A stretch of DNA of 64,000 bases from Panonychus citri (taxonomy: Eukaryota; Arthropoda; Arachnida; Trombidiformes; Tetranychidae), in NCBI RefSeq assembly GCF_014898815.1, contig NW_026515547.1, positions 186,001 through 250,000 of the forward strand, given 5' to 3'. A program made the position numbers and the translations under genes. The notes beneath the pieces were generated by a model. The model ran no database searches, had not been told where the DNA came from, and saw nothing but the letters and a program-made list of their open reading frames with translations. This document shows positions 23,649-37,650 of this stretch, one piece after another. Numbering within the stretch: position 1 is the stretch's first letter; each line of letters opens with the position of its first letter.

Positions 23649-26600
23649 TGATGACTATTGATCTCTTTGTGATCTGATGGACTGGCCATCATTTGATTCA
23701 CATCATGAACAGGTAAACTATCGTACCTTTGATGCACTTGAGGAGCTCCTCCAGAAGCCATAAGTTGACCATTGTCATCATTAAACTCTGGTGATAATCC
23801 TTCATCTTGAGATGTATTCATATCAGGTGAGTTGTCATAAAAGGTTTTTGGTCCTCCCATGATAACATTAGGATCATCTGATTCTGGTAATCCCATGGCT
23901 AAGATATTTGAGCGACTGTAAGGTCTTTGGGCCATGTAAGGAACTGATCCTATCCCGTCAACATTAGATTGAGGGTCAATCGAGGTTAAAGTTGGTGGTT
24001 GTCTTATGTTCATACCAAATGATCCCCATCTTTTTTGCTCATTAAATTGTGGATGATTAGTATGTTGATGCTGAGATAGATTTTGCTGTTCAGATGCTGA
24101 CACAACTAAACCATTTAAATGGTCAACATGTTCACTTACTCCAGTCATTGATTGTTGTCTCATTATGTTGATATGATTCTGTTCTGGTGCATCAATGGCC
24201 TCAACCTCTTCTTCATCAGATGAATGACTAGATGCCAAATCAAAAGAGCGTTGGTAGGACATTTCACTTTCAGATGCTGAGTCCATCGGTCTACCTCGAC
24301 GGCCTCGAACACCTTTACGACCACCACCTCGGTGAACATGATGACGAGCTTTATGATGTGATTGTACCGACGGAGAAATGCCACTTGGTACATCAGATCT
24401 GTAAGGACTTGATGAAGTTTTTGTTGCGGTTGAACGACTAGTTGTTGATGATGTTGAAATACCAAAACCTCGAGCATGAAGAACATCAAGATGAGCACCT
24501 TGGATTGGATTGATTATCCCTCCTGATGAATTTTTGGCAGCTAATGATGTTCGTGTTCCACTCATGCTTTCCTCTAAATGGTTCAATTTAATTCCCTTCA
24601 ATCGATACCAAGTGATCTTAATATTTTGTCTCACTCGTCGATTTACCAAACAGTAACCAACAAACACATAACAAGCAGATATAATCGAAAGAATGACAAA
24701 TCCCAAGTTGAACTCTTCCAGTGTATCATTTGAAGCTAATAAAGCAAGAATCCAAGTCGAACCAAGAACAGGAAGTAATATAATACTAAGCCAAAGTAAA
24801 GTCTTTAGGTTACCATAGTCAGAAACTGTCTCTTTTATTTGGATACTTGCTCGAAGAGCTAAAGCAAAGATGACTACTGAAAGGAAGGAAAATAAAGATA
24901 TTGGTCCAATCATACTCCAAATGACACTTTCATAAAGTGACAGCCAACAGAATAGATAATGTCCATACTGGTCAGCTCGAACACCAACTGCCAAGCCAAC
25001 TATTATCGCAGGTAAAGCATAGCCAACAAAATGGTAAAATCTCATTGGTCCGTGATTTATGTCACGAATTTCGGTCAACATTCGGTAAAGATGAATGGAC
25101 TCTACAAATATCCAGGAGAACTCACAAAGAAAAGTATAATGTAAAAGTATTGCCACCATTGTACAAGGAAAACCTCGTTGAGTTAATGAGTTCCTTAATT
25201 TCATTGCCACAATGAATATTGCTTGAGAAGCAAACATGGAGATAACTATATTCCTATGAATGCTGTTACTATTTGTTTGAACTCCTCGGATAACTGAAAG
25301 CAGGAAAAGAGTGACCAAAAGGATGACCAATGAAAGTGAAATACCAGCAAGTGTAGCAACACCAAGAACAAATGATTCTTCAACATAAATTTTAGATGAT
25401 GTTGTATCCATGAGAACACCAAATGGAGCGATTCGATCACAGGTACAATTGATGTAGGTAAATGATCGTCTCAATTTGGTTGGTGGATAAATACCAGTTA
25501 TCTCACATCCTCGAGTTGACCATTTACCTGATCGTGACTCGTATTGTGATCGACCAGATTTACCATTAGAACCTGAAATCCAATAACCACACTGAGGATT
25601 ATTGTAACCCTCGGAGGCTAATGTTGCCAGACGAACAGTTATTCGAGGTTTAATACTTTTGTCGAGAAAAAGTTTCGAGTCAGCGGGCCGTAAGATGAAA
25701 CTTGTCAGGGGAGTGTTAAGTTTCACAGGAACACCGAATCTATGTTTAACTGAACTGTCATAAGAGGCCATCAAATGTTGTCCTAATGTTTGATAAATGG
25801 CATAAGAGTAAATGGCTCGAGGATAATTTGTTATCATAGAGCTTGGGGATGAGGATGATGGTGATGAAGAGTAACCACTTGATGAGAGTATTGATTTTTC
25901 AAAAAGAGTTAAATTATTTGGCTCTTTGAGATGTAAGTTTTTCAATGAAGGAATTAGTCGGGTAATTTCATCTGAGTGTTGTTTCCTCATTGGATAATTG
26001 TTGTACTTGGGTAATGATATGATCGGTCCAATGGATGATGGGACATTATGGTCAAGGTAAGGTGAGGAAGACAATTTTTTCATATCAATCGATTGATTAT
26101 TAGCCGCTATTGATGTTGTATTTGCTATAGTCGATGATAAAGTTTCATATTGTAATGATTTACTGATTGTTGTTACTTCCCAAAGTTCATCGTAACCAAT
26201 TGTATCCAAACCAAATATCATGTTAGGATAAGCGATTTCAAATGGCTCAGTATAAGTGTCTTCCATATTTTCAATCAAAACTTTACTATAATCTGAGAAT
26301 AGTGTTAATAACACCTCAGGTCCAGAACTATCGGGTGATTCAGAAGCCATTTTTGCCCAATACTTGGAATAACTTTCATCGAGTATTTTACTTGTAATGT
26401 AAATTAAATTGTTGACATAATATCGATCTTGTTTATGAGTTAAATTAAGTCCTTTCTGGTCAAGTTCATAGGATAATAAATGGTACAAAATACCATAAGA
26501 AATTAGGACATCACTACCATATAACTCTTTGGTTGAGTTGATTGCATTTTTAAGATCATGGGAAAATTTGATTGACATGTAAGTTGTCAGGGGAAACTTT

Positions 26601-29600
26601 TCCTTCTCAAGTAAAACCAATTGTTCAGCGAGTTCACTGAATGTATTGGAGGTACATTCAAAAAGATCTGGAGTTCCCCAGCCACTGGTTTCATCGCAAA
26701 AACGTTTCGCTTTACCAAATGAACCGGTTGGACAATTTTGAATCACTTCCGTTTTAAATAATCCTCTTTCCCACCAAATACCTTCGGCAAAAGATCGAGG
26801 GCAACCATCGTAGATCACTTCACATCCTCTCATTGTAACCTCGTACAAAGAGCTAGCACAGGTATCACACCGACGACCAATTACTCCAGGTCTACATTGA
26901 CACTGACCACTGATTGGATCACATTGATTACTTAATGATCCTCGTGAGTAACAATCACATGAGAAACAAGAATCACTTCCAATGGGTTGATAATGATTCT
27001 CAAGACACATACACTCGCCTGTTGTTTGATTACAATGACCATCATAACCTTTGTCCGAGTCACAATTACAAGGGCCACAAATTGGATAACCCCACCAATT
27101 TGATGGACACCGATCTTCAATTGTTACATCACAATTTGGTCCAGTATGAAATTCATCACATTCACATCGATAGCCTTCCTTGTTGTTCCAAGGGATACAT
27201 CGGGAACCGGGTGAGCAAGGATTCAGCTCACAAACTAAGATACAATCTGCTCCAACATAACTTGGATTACATTTACAGACAAAGTTTCCCAATCCTTTGT
27301 TAATACATTGAGCTTGGTGAGGACAAGGATTAGATGAACATGGATCATGATAATGACAACCTTCAACGACATTAAGCTCACTTAGTGGCCTTAACCAAGC
27401 ATCACGAGCATTACCAACATCAACTCCTTGAATACACCCATTAAAACCAACCAGGTCAATATCAGGTGATGATATTGGCACTGTCGGTGCAGTTGATTCA
27501 TCTTCACCTGGTTCAATACCTCCAACAGAAACTTTGGATATAAAAAGGCCACGAATGTCACCAGTAAAATCTTGATTAGCCTCATACTGACCATAATCAA
27601 GATTCAACCAAATTCCATTGGTCATCCAATTAGCTTCCAAATAATGCCATTCACCATCGTTCACTTTAATTGGAGCTACGAGAACAGTTTCACGATCAAA
27701 GGTGTATCTTAATAGACCATCTTCAATGTCGATAATTACATAAGTTTTCTGGCTTAATTGCATTCGTAAAATTGTTCCTTTACTTTTGAGTGTTTTAAAG
27801 GATAGTCTAACCAACCAGGGAATACTAATTGGCCGTAGGCGAGGAGCAAATATTAAATAACCATCACCGTTGAAATGTTTGACAACTTCATTTTCCGAGC
27901 TACAGTCTTTACCAAGATAACCATCTCTACAACGGCACATGTATGATCCCCATCCTTCAGTACAGGTTCCTCCATTCATGCAAGGATGAGATTGACAGAA
28001 ATCACGTTTATCTGAACAGCCTGGAGTAGTTGAATTGTTGGCAACATATGAATTGAGATCAATTAACTCATGATTAATGGTTAGATGAGAAATACAACCA
28101 ACAAATGAATTTGTTGTAATGGGAAACTGAGTTGGCAGGGGAGGTAATCCGCCGATTTGAAGTGGACCTGAGAGATCAAAATATCTATAGCAAGTTTGCA
28201 TTCGATCGGAACATCGAGCCTCAAGATGAAAAGTAGATGAATTGGTACAAGATAAATTGTAATCCATTGTTTCTTTAGGTAAACCGATCATATTTCCTCG
28301 GTCACAATTATGTAAACTAAGAGTTGCCGTTCGATTAAAATAATTAACCTCAACCGTGTGCCAAAGACCATTGGTTAGATATCCAGGTAAAGCAGGTAGG
28401 GAGACTTGATGAGTAAAAGATGATAGAGAACCAAATGAGAAAGAGAAGATAATTGATGAATTGATTATCTCCAAAGCGATAAAATCATGCTCTTCATTGT
28501 ATCGGCCATTATAAAAAAGTAGAACATTATCTCGACGGGTTGCAAATTTAAGCTTTATATTAAAACGATTACGCTGTTTGATTGGAGGGAATGTTAAATA
28601 AGATCCTTTGGTGAATGATCGAGTGTGTAGTTCACATATTGGTGAGCTCCATTCACCGTGAGTACAATTAGCACAACGGAAACCTTTGAAAACAGGTAAA
28701 CCTGAAGTATCGGAAATTGTATCACGAATATTAACACAATCAGATCCACTTTTACAAACTCCTTCTGAACAATGGTCAGTTTGTAAATTATGTTCACAGT
28801 TACGACCAACGAAATCGACCGGACAAGTGCAAACATAACCCGATTCTCGACGAATACAAGTTCCACCATTTAAACATGGATTGGAAAAGCATAAGTTAAT
28901 TTCTGTATCACATTCATATTTATGATACATTCCTGGAGGGAGAGAGAGAAAGAGAATTGATTTTAATACTCATATTTAATTGTTACCAATTCAATTAAAT
29001 CTTTTAAACTATCAATAAGAGTGAAAGGAAAACATTAATACCGAAAAAGTCACCACAATATTAATGGTTATTTATAACTCTTGAAATGGAAATTATTTTA
29101 AAATCAATTAATTGTAACACTTAATTACTTCACTTTCTTTATGATTACAATCTAAATCACTGTGAAAACCAATAATTAACTGACAGAGAACGAGGTTAAT
29201 TTTATCAATTCTAATAGCTAATAATCAAAAAGCCTCTTGAAAAAAAGAAGCAACAATTTTCCTCTTTTTCCTCAACAATTAACAGAAATATCGTATTGTA
29301 AAACTTTCAAATCAATTCTATGAATAATCAATCAAATATTAATTTGATTGTGTCAAATTTACTTAATCCGATTGATAAAATTACAAGTTACTCTTAATAA
29401 TTATCTACGATTAGTTAATTGCAACTGAATTCATACACTGAAGTACTTGATTGTTTATCAAATTGCAAATACAGGTAGTGTGACTTCCATAGTGAACGTT
29501 TTTGAATTGCTATTTCTCCACTATTATAAGACCGAAATTGATCAATTTAGTTTTAAACGTTTTGTTCTTAATTAATTTAATAAAAATAAAAAATTGAGAT

Positions 29601-31813
29601 AATTCTCAAACCTCCCTAGTTAGTTATATGATTTTTTCTGAGGGGTAGTCCAAAAATTTTTTTTAAAGGTTTTGATCAAAATATTTTGACCTTGGCTCGG
29701 ACCAGGTCAAGAAAAAAAACATCATTAAATTCTTCAGAATTAAAAGTATCGTATATATAAATTTCAGTATGATCTATTTAACCGTTTTTAATATATTCGA
29801 ATTTAAAGATCGTTAAATCCCAAAAAAAAAATTTCGCGCGCATTTTCATTTAAAAATCCCATGTTAAAAACCCATTGTTAAAAAGATTTTTTTTTGACCC
29901 TCCCATAAAAAAGGTCATAACTTGAGAACGGTAAGTTTTTTTTTTACTAGATTTGAAATATAATTAATTGAATAAATGATGAGTTGATATATGTTAAAAA
30001 AACACGAAAAAAACTAAATCTTCAAATCACAATTAACAGTCAAAATCGTTCACTATGGAAGTCACACTACCTGTAAGTTTCTTCAACAATTAATCATTTC
30101 TTGTTAGGCCTAAATTGATTTGATTGTTGGCTTGATATTCTGATTACTTTAATTGATTGCTATTGAATCTTAATATCTTCAATTTGATAATGAAAAACGA
30201 AATTAATTTGATTAATCTTTTGTTGCTAATTACTAACTAACTAATCGTATTCAGATTGAACTGTTGCTGATTAAAGTTCAAGAGGTTTACCAAAGCTGAC
30301 CATTGATATTGCCCTAATCTACAGCTAATCAATTTTATCTTTACCCGGGCTAATTAGGCTCTCTAAATGATGGTAATTAATTGAAAATATCATAAAATAT
30401 AATATAAAGTTGAAAATGAAATGCAAATCAGTCAATTTACCAGTAAAACCGTATGGACATCGACAGGCGAAAGTGCTAACAGGATTGATTGGTCGGAAAA
30501 GTGTAGTCTCAGAATTGATAAATTCCGAAGCGTTTCCAAATTTCAGCACCGATAAACATTTCTCGAAATTGGGACATGGTTCTCGAACGCATAAGTTATC
30601 ATCGAAAGGTAATACCTTGATAATGATGAAAGAAAAATAAAAATCATTATCATCGTGGATTCAATGTAAATGTTACAAATCATAATTAGCTATTAAATTG
30701 CAGTTTTCAATCAATTTCATCGTGAAAATATAAAAATGATACCAAAAACATGATAATCAAACTTTTAAGGTGAGGTTGTTCAATATATATTATACAATAT
30801 GAATTGAAATTTAAATCTAATTCATGAACATGAAAAACACCATTATTATCATGATAATATGAGATTATATTGTAGACTTGAATTAAAATAATGAATCCAA
30901 TTATATGCAAATTTTAAGATGATCACTATTATAATGATAACCAAAATGAAATGTTATTCAAAAGTAAACAAAAATTTGATTTACATGAAAAAAAATCCCA
31001 TCTCTATGTAACAATCGACTACTATTAACCATAATTGAACAAAATTATCTTATTGTTAACATCATCAAATAATAATGAGAGAATCATTTTAATTTATATT
31101 TACAGTCCTCCCACAATTCGTGACCATTTAATATAACAAGATAAATATTGGATAAGAATCACAATAGTTATCATCTAATTTTCATCATATAATGTTGATC
31201 GTCAAGGTAACAATTCAGATGAATGATGAAGATGATGAAGGAAAAAAAATGAGAAAAAAATTCTGTTATTAGTGTATTTTGTTGAACAAGAATTGTAACA
31301 ATAACAATTAAAGTAATTTTTTGGAGAGTCTGATATTATTGTGACTAACATTTGATGTTATGAAAGTTGATGATGTTGTTAAGTTAATTGTTCAAGGTGC
31401 TAATCAGAAAAGCGAAGAAAAAAAAATGAATCAACAACATTAGAGACTATTATTACCTGTGTTAGTTACCCTTTTTTGCTTACAACAGGTACAAGGACAA
31501 TTTTTTAAATTGTTAGTTTTTTTCTGAGCTAAATTGTTACACCTTAAAATTAAAGGTGAAAATTTTGTAATGAGCACCTAATGTTATCATTGATGATTGA
31601 TATACAGGTAAAGAGAGAGAGAGAGAGAAAAAGTAAAGTTTAATGATGGATGAGAATTTAACAATCAACCTTATTTGTGGTGAGACATTTTTTTCTCCAT
31701 AAATATTACATCAAATTAAATGATATCCAGGGTAGAGAGAAGGTAAATTAGGTAGAGAGACAAGAAGAGAAAAGGAGAAATGGAAGAGGATGAGGGATAG
31801 AAATGGTGGATGA

Positions 31814-31860
<47 letters not shown>

Positions 31861-32070
31861 TAATATAATATAAGAAGAGAGGGAGATGAAGACTGATAAG
31901 AAATGGCTTCCCAATGATGATAGACCTGTAATACTGAGAGCGGTCATTGGAAAATGAGAAACATATTCTACCTTAAAAATTTTCTCTTCCTTTCTCTTCA
32001 CTGCATCTTTGTATCTCTTACTTACAATCGGGTTTTTTTTCTTGTAAGAAATGAGCAGAAGGAAAATGAA

Positions 32071-32118
<48 letters not shown>

Positions 32119-35100
32119 AGAGAACAGGTAATCATCTTAATCATCATTATCATCATCCATTAAATTTTATCTTAGCAGGGCAAAGGTAAGGGAAAAAGAA
32201 ACAGAAAGTTGTTTCTAAAAAATATTAAGCTTGTTTTTCTTATAAAGGTGAAAACATCAATCTACCCTCTCTATAGAGAGAAATCATAAACCCGCTTCAA
32301 CTGACACCTTAAATTTCATGTAATATCAATTGAATAATAATAATGATGATGGAGAGAGAAAGCAAGAAAATCAATTTTCAAGATTCGACGGTTATTTTTG
32401 TTATTTTAATTTCTCTCTCTCTCTCTCTCTTGTTGCAGAACTTTTTTCTTTAATCATTAAAACTATTGTAATATAATAATTGAACTAAAAGCAATTGATT
32501 AAATTATAATTATATCTGCATTTTGTTAATTTCTACATGAATTTCTAATACATACTTTTCTAAATCTAATGAGTTCAATTCAATGAACTTTCCTTAAAAA
32601 ACAAAGCGCATTAGAGATGAGAGAAAAAAAGAGAAAAAAAGTTTAAACTTAATTTGAATTATGATTATCATGATTATCATGATGATGGTGATAACTAATT
32701 CAGATGAAAAGATGAAAATTGAAGGAGAAACAAAAACTTACTTCTAATCCAGTTATCATTGTTAGGAAAGGACGGTTTAGATAGATTCGCTCTTGCAGAT
32801 ATTGAGAAGGATAAAAAGCGTCCAGGTCATTTGAATCGGGTATTCGGGCCGAGAAACTGATACTTAAAATTTGACCTTTGGTAATTTTTTCCTCCTATAA
32901 TGTTAGATGATAAAAAAAATTGCAAGAAGACAGAAGAAAAATGGAGAGATGAGAGGAGGGAAAATAAGAAAGCATGAGAATTAGTTTTAACTATCTCACA
33001 GGTAAAAAAAACGCTTTTTTTATCTTCTTTTTGGCCTTGTAAAAGGCAGGAACTCTCATGATTAAAGGTCTCTCTCTGTCTCTCTCTCTCTCTCTCTCGT
33101 TTTCTCTCATCACATTAAGATGACGATGATGATTGAGAGACCAGAGAGCAGAGAGTTTTTTAGCTTCTCGTTTTTTTCTTTCTCTCTCCCTTTCTTACTT
33201 GTTGACTCTTCTTACCTGTAAACTGAAGATGACTATATTTTCTTTTGGGAAGGTACAATGGCTGACAGTCCATCGAGAAAACGTTCATATAGAGAGGAGA
33301 GAAAGGTTATTGGTCGCACGTTGTTTAATCTTATGGTGACAGAGTTAAATAGCATCGATTCGGTGACCAGGTTGACGGTTAATTGGCAAAGAGCAGATGC
33401 CTCATTAAGTCCATCAGAGACACTTATTTCAAAGCGAGCTCGAGTTGGAACATTGGTGTTTAAACTGGTACTTAAACGTATCTCTCCAGTCGTTGAATTT
33501 AGTATCAATAGTCCAGCCTTGTTTCCAGAAAGAAATTTAAAATTCATCACGTCATTGGCATCGGCTTCATACATTGGCACACGTCCAATAGGTTCAAGGG
33601 AAGTGATTTTTGTAATTGTTGAAAATAATTGAGAAATCTTTGAGTATTGGAGCATTGTCGTTTACATCGGTCACGTAGACTTGCACGTCAACATCATTTC
33701 TCAATGGAACTGATGATGCGCGAACAATTAAATTGTAAACTTTTTTCGGTGATTCGTAATCCATGTCGACACGAGTTACAAGTTCAGCGATATCATTACT
33801 ACGACTTACTAAGGAAAATGCTTTTGCATCGGACCCACCGACGATTGAATATTCAATTTTGGAGTTAGCTCCTTCATCAGGATCAATTGCTTTCAATTCA
33901 CCAACAACCCAACCAATTGGTGAATTTTCAGGTACATGGAATCGTAAAATGTCCGAATCAAATCGAGGTGGATTATCATTAACATCTTCAATAATCACAT
34001 TTATCGGGACGGTTGACGATTGACTTGGAATACCATTGTCAACGGCGATCGCAACAAGTTCATATTTACCTGTTGACTCTCGATCTAGAACTTTATTGGT
34101 TCGTATGATACCCGAAGCTGAATCAATAACAAATGCACCATCACCATCATTACCACCATTAAAAGTATATCTTATTTGACCATTGAGACCATAATCATCA
34201 TCGGTTGCTTGAATTTGTGCAACTCGAGTACCAATTAGACAATCTTCAGATATTGATGCTTGGTAAGAGTCTTGTTTAAATTTAGGTGAATTATCATTAA
34301 CATCCATCACTTCAATTTCAACATTTGTTGTATCGGCCAGTGGAGGTGAACCATTGTCCGTTGCTGTAACTACAAGCGTATACCCGGCGACCCTTTCACG
34401 GTCTAAAGGTTTGTTTGTTGTAATAGAACCAGTAATCGGATCAATTTTAAATTCACCATTTTCATCAATTGAAAAAGTTAAACGAGCATTTTCACCAATA
34501 TCAGCATCACTTGCTTCAACAATTAAAACTGTTGTTCCCAATGGTGCATCTTCAGGTATACTTACAGCGTAAGGTGTTTTCTCAAACACTGGTCGATGAG
34601 TATTGGCATCAGATACATTGACATAAACAATGGCCATGTCAGAGCGACCGCCATTATCTGAGACGGTTACAGTTAACACATATCGACGTTCCGATTTATA
34701 ATCCAATGGTTGGGCAACTGTAATTTGACCTTGATTTTTTTGACTATAAATGTTAAATTTACCTTTATTATTACCATTGGTTATTTGGAAGTTAAGTCTT
34801 GAATTTTCATCTCGATCAGTGGCGAAAATGTTTACCACCGTTGTCCCAACAGGATCAACCTCTGAAACGGTTGCATAATATGATTTAGGCTCAAAAATGG
34901 GATCATTATCATTGACATCTTGAATACGAACAATAACATTTGCTGATGATGATTTAGGAGGAGAACCATTATCTCGGGCAATAACTGAAAATTCATACAA
35001 ATTACCCTCCTCCCAATCTAATTGACGGGTTGTTACAATCCAGCCCGTTTCATTGTTTATTGTTAGTGGCATTTCATTGGGCAGGGTACCAATAATGGTC

Positions 35101-36655
35101 TCAGTTTGACCATTGATGGATAATGATCCCTTTATGGAATAGGTGAGACGAGCATTATCACCATCATCATCATCAAATGCTTGGATACGAAGTACATTTG
35201 TTCCTGGTGGAGTATTTTCAATCACGGATTCTTGGAAAAGTGAATTATAAAATTTGGGCTCATTATCATTAACATCTTCAACGTTGATTAATATTTTGGT
35301 TGTATTTGATCGTGGCGGTGAACCAGCATCTTGAGCTCTTAATATTAGTCTATAATTACGAGTTGTTTCATGATCCAATGGAGAGATTACTGAAATATCA
35401 CCAGTCATTGAGTCAATCTGAAAATGTCCCTGAGTATTTCCTCCAATAATTGAATATCTTATTGCAGCATTAGAATCTTCATCTGCATCATTTGCTGAAA
35501 TAGTTATAATAACTGGATGAGAAGACCAATCAACATCTTCCTTAACCGTTGCAGTATAAGAGCGATTTGAAAATTGTGGATAATTATCATTCTCATCGAG
35601 AATCGTGATTTTAACAGTTGTTTCAGCGTGTTTTCGATGAGCTGGTGCAGCACAATCAGAAGCCTGAATATTGAGAATATAATTGTTAACCGTTTCCCGG
35701 TCAAGCGATGCTCGTGTTGTTATAACACCGGTTTTACTATCAATTTTAAAAGCCTCATTGGGACCAGTTGGATTAAGTAAACTGTATTCAATTTCGGCAT
35801 TTATATCAGCATCTGAATCGGTTGCTCGAACATTTAAAATAGTTGATCCAATGGGCAGTGATTCTTTAACACTTGCCTCATATGAGGCTCTCTCAAAAAC
35901 GGGAGAATGATCATTTTCATCATTAACATTTATCTGTAAAGTTGTTGTTCCGGTTTTTGGAGGTATCCCTGAATCAACAGCAATTATCCGTAAATAATGA
36001 AGATCCATGAATTCCCTATCCAAACGTGAGGTGGTCGTTACAACACCGGAAAGAGAGTCAATACTAAACATACTTTGAGATCGAGCATCCAAAACAGCCG
36101 ACATGGAATAGAAAATTTCCCCCTTTTCGGGATCATTGGCAATCAATTTGGTAACCACAGTACCTTTATCCTTTTCTTCAGGTATGTTAACAACATACAA
36201 AGATTTGTCAAAAAAAGGAGGTTGATTAGGAGATGCATCTCGACGCAATCGAGATGGAGCACTAAAAATATCCACAGGATCTAAACACAAAACGAATCAC
36301 AATCACCAAAGAGAATAGAAAACAAGATGAAACAATTGGAACACACACCAAAACAAAGAAAAGAACAAAGAAATTAAGCATAAATTATGTAAGATTTTGC
36401 GGGATCAACATTTTCCTTTATTCTCTTTCTTTCTCTCTCTTTCTCTTTCTCTTTATCACCACAATACACAAGAGAGAATAGAAAAAAATAAAAGAGAAAA
36501 AAAGAAAAAAGAGAAAAGAAAATGAAAAATAAACACTTACCTTTTCTGGTTAATTGTTGGTACCATTTATTGATTTGATTATCCGTACAAACACCATAAT
36601 GTGATGAACAAATTAATAAACTAATTACATAGAATAAAATTAATTTATCCTTCAT
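23366..36655 (-). CDS. stan: Flamingo / Starry night (CELSR), seven-pass cadherin
   Basis: Adhesion GPCR of planar cell polarity and axon guidance. Coding exons: 36655-36541, 36280-33216, 32894-32742, 30615-30441, 28932-23366 (about 3024 aa). In order: signal peptide (MKDKLILFYVISLLICSS); about nine cadherin repeats with DVNDN / DENDN linkers; an EGF-poor bridge ending VLPFDDNLC; EGF, LamG, EGF, LamG, two EGFs, laminin-type EGF; hormone-receptor domain (WWERGLFKTEV); GAIN/GPS (INCTCDRIAPFGVLMD); seven membrane segments; Ser/His/Gln-rich tail ending LSHRSQ. The GPS lacks the HL-S/T cleavage tripeptide, so autoproteolysis is unlikely. Two frame breaks, near 33594-33603 and 33244-33250, bracket a well conserved stretch. 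They look like 2 missing bases (or 1 extra) and 1 missing base, and the exon phase is preserved overall. RLRRDAS after the signal exon could be a furin-type site. Confidence 0.95.
29472..30073. mobile_element. 602-bp TA-flanked non-autonomous transposon in a flamingo intron
   Basis: The ends caggtagtgtgacttccata are inverted repeats of about 27 bp. Both are flanked by TA (29470-29471 and 30074-30075), as in Tc1/mariner elements. The interior is AT-rich and noncoding. The element sits in the 1.5-kb intron between the 30441 and 28932 exon ends. Confidence 0.85.
31818..31858. repeat. (AG)n microsatellite
   Basis: About 20 uninterrupted dinucleotide units in the 2.1-kb flamingo intron. Confidence 0.95.
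32074..32116. repeat. (GA)n microsatellite
   Basis: About 21 dinucleotide units, 215 bp from the previous array in the same intron. Long open frames here are low-complexity artefacts. Confidence 0.95.
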
Positions 36656-36925
36656 TTTGTTGAAGTTAAAAGACACAATCAAAAGACAATCATAGTTACC
36701 ATTAGACCGATGATCTCAAGTGAACCTGTAAAGGTGAAAATCATTTCTGAGACTTACAGGTAACCCACTAGCTCCTCGATTCGGATTATTATCCAACTAA
36801 AAGGAACCAGTTTTTCATCGGTAAACTTTCAAGCCTAAAATCTTTAAATATAATAAAAGTTAAATTAGATTGGTAAATAGAATTTTGGTAGAAATTTTGT
36901 TCTAATCAAGTGCTTCATTCGAAGA

Positions 36926-37291
36926 ATTTGTCAACTTAAACGAACGAAACTTTCGTCGCTCCCTTAGTACCTTCAAAAGGTAAAAGTGAAGATGAAAATA
37001 TCGGAAATGAAGAAATGACAAAATCATCATCATCGAAAACCGTTCCATTGGTTGCTAAATATTATAATATGTAACCATAGAGGAAGATTCTGATGACGAT
37101 ATGTTACAATCTCGAGTTGCGATCTGATTTTTGGTAATCGCTGATTTTGCTATTGTTGTCGGTGTTGGTGTGATCGATTCACGATCTTTATAATAGCCTA
37201 CAGAACCTTCAAATGTAAGATGAGACTCTTTCGCGTCTTTAAATGATCTTAAATTATCACTAATATCAATATTGATCGAGCCTTGTTTCAT
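36926..37291. pseudogene. scrambled fragments of the coiled-coil gene 3' end
   Basis: 36926-37130 on the plus strand corresponds to pieces of 16254-16800 (QLKRTKLS; VPSKGKSEDENIGNEEM; EEDSDDDM) with internal deletions. 37125-37291 on the minus strand corresponds to about 16030-16190 (DAKES-LTFE; ESITPTPTTIA-SAITKNQIA). The two pieces are therefore inverted relative to each other. Adjacent to the right arm of the secreted-gene duplication. Confidence 0.85.
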
Positions 37292-37304
37292 TAGCGGAAT
37301 GAAA

Positions 37305-37650
37305 GAGTGGCCTTTGGTCTTTAAGAGCTAATAACTCCGAAACTACAACACCCAGAGATGGTAGAATAGGTCAAATCATCGTCATTTAACCAAGGCTGTA
37401 AAAATTGTTCGTTTTCTGGTCATGAAAATCGGTTGCTTTCGCTATGAATAGCTCGCCAACGTTTCCTGGAAAAATAATAAAACATTTTGGTGTTTTTAGT
37501 ATCTCAGCTAGATAACAATTTTTTAAGGACAAAAACTTATTTCATTTTAAAGCCTTGGTTAAGTGGTGGGGATTTGATATATTCAGACATCTCTAAGTCT
37601 TGTAGTTACGGAGATATAAGGCTTCGAAGATCAAAGGCCACTTTCTCATT
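37305..37650. repeat. imperfect foldback element (~345 bp)
   Basis: Both ends read inward as gagtggcctttgg/gaaagtggcctttga and continue as an imperfect inverted repeat (with actccg-aactacaa and cttaaccaaggct shared) covering over 90 bp per side. A remnant of one end is present at 19802-19835 next to the left arm, and a piece of the interior is near 20120-20165. Confidence 0.6.

Noticed and set aside
24163..24498. Minus-strand alternative frames within the flamingo tail
   Set aside because: Shadow frames of the Ser/His-rich coding region.
31711..32163. Frames of Ser/Leu or Arg/Glu repeats in the flamingo intron
   Set aside because: Caused by the (GA)n microsatellites.
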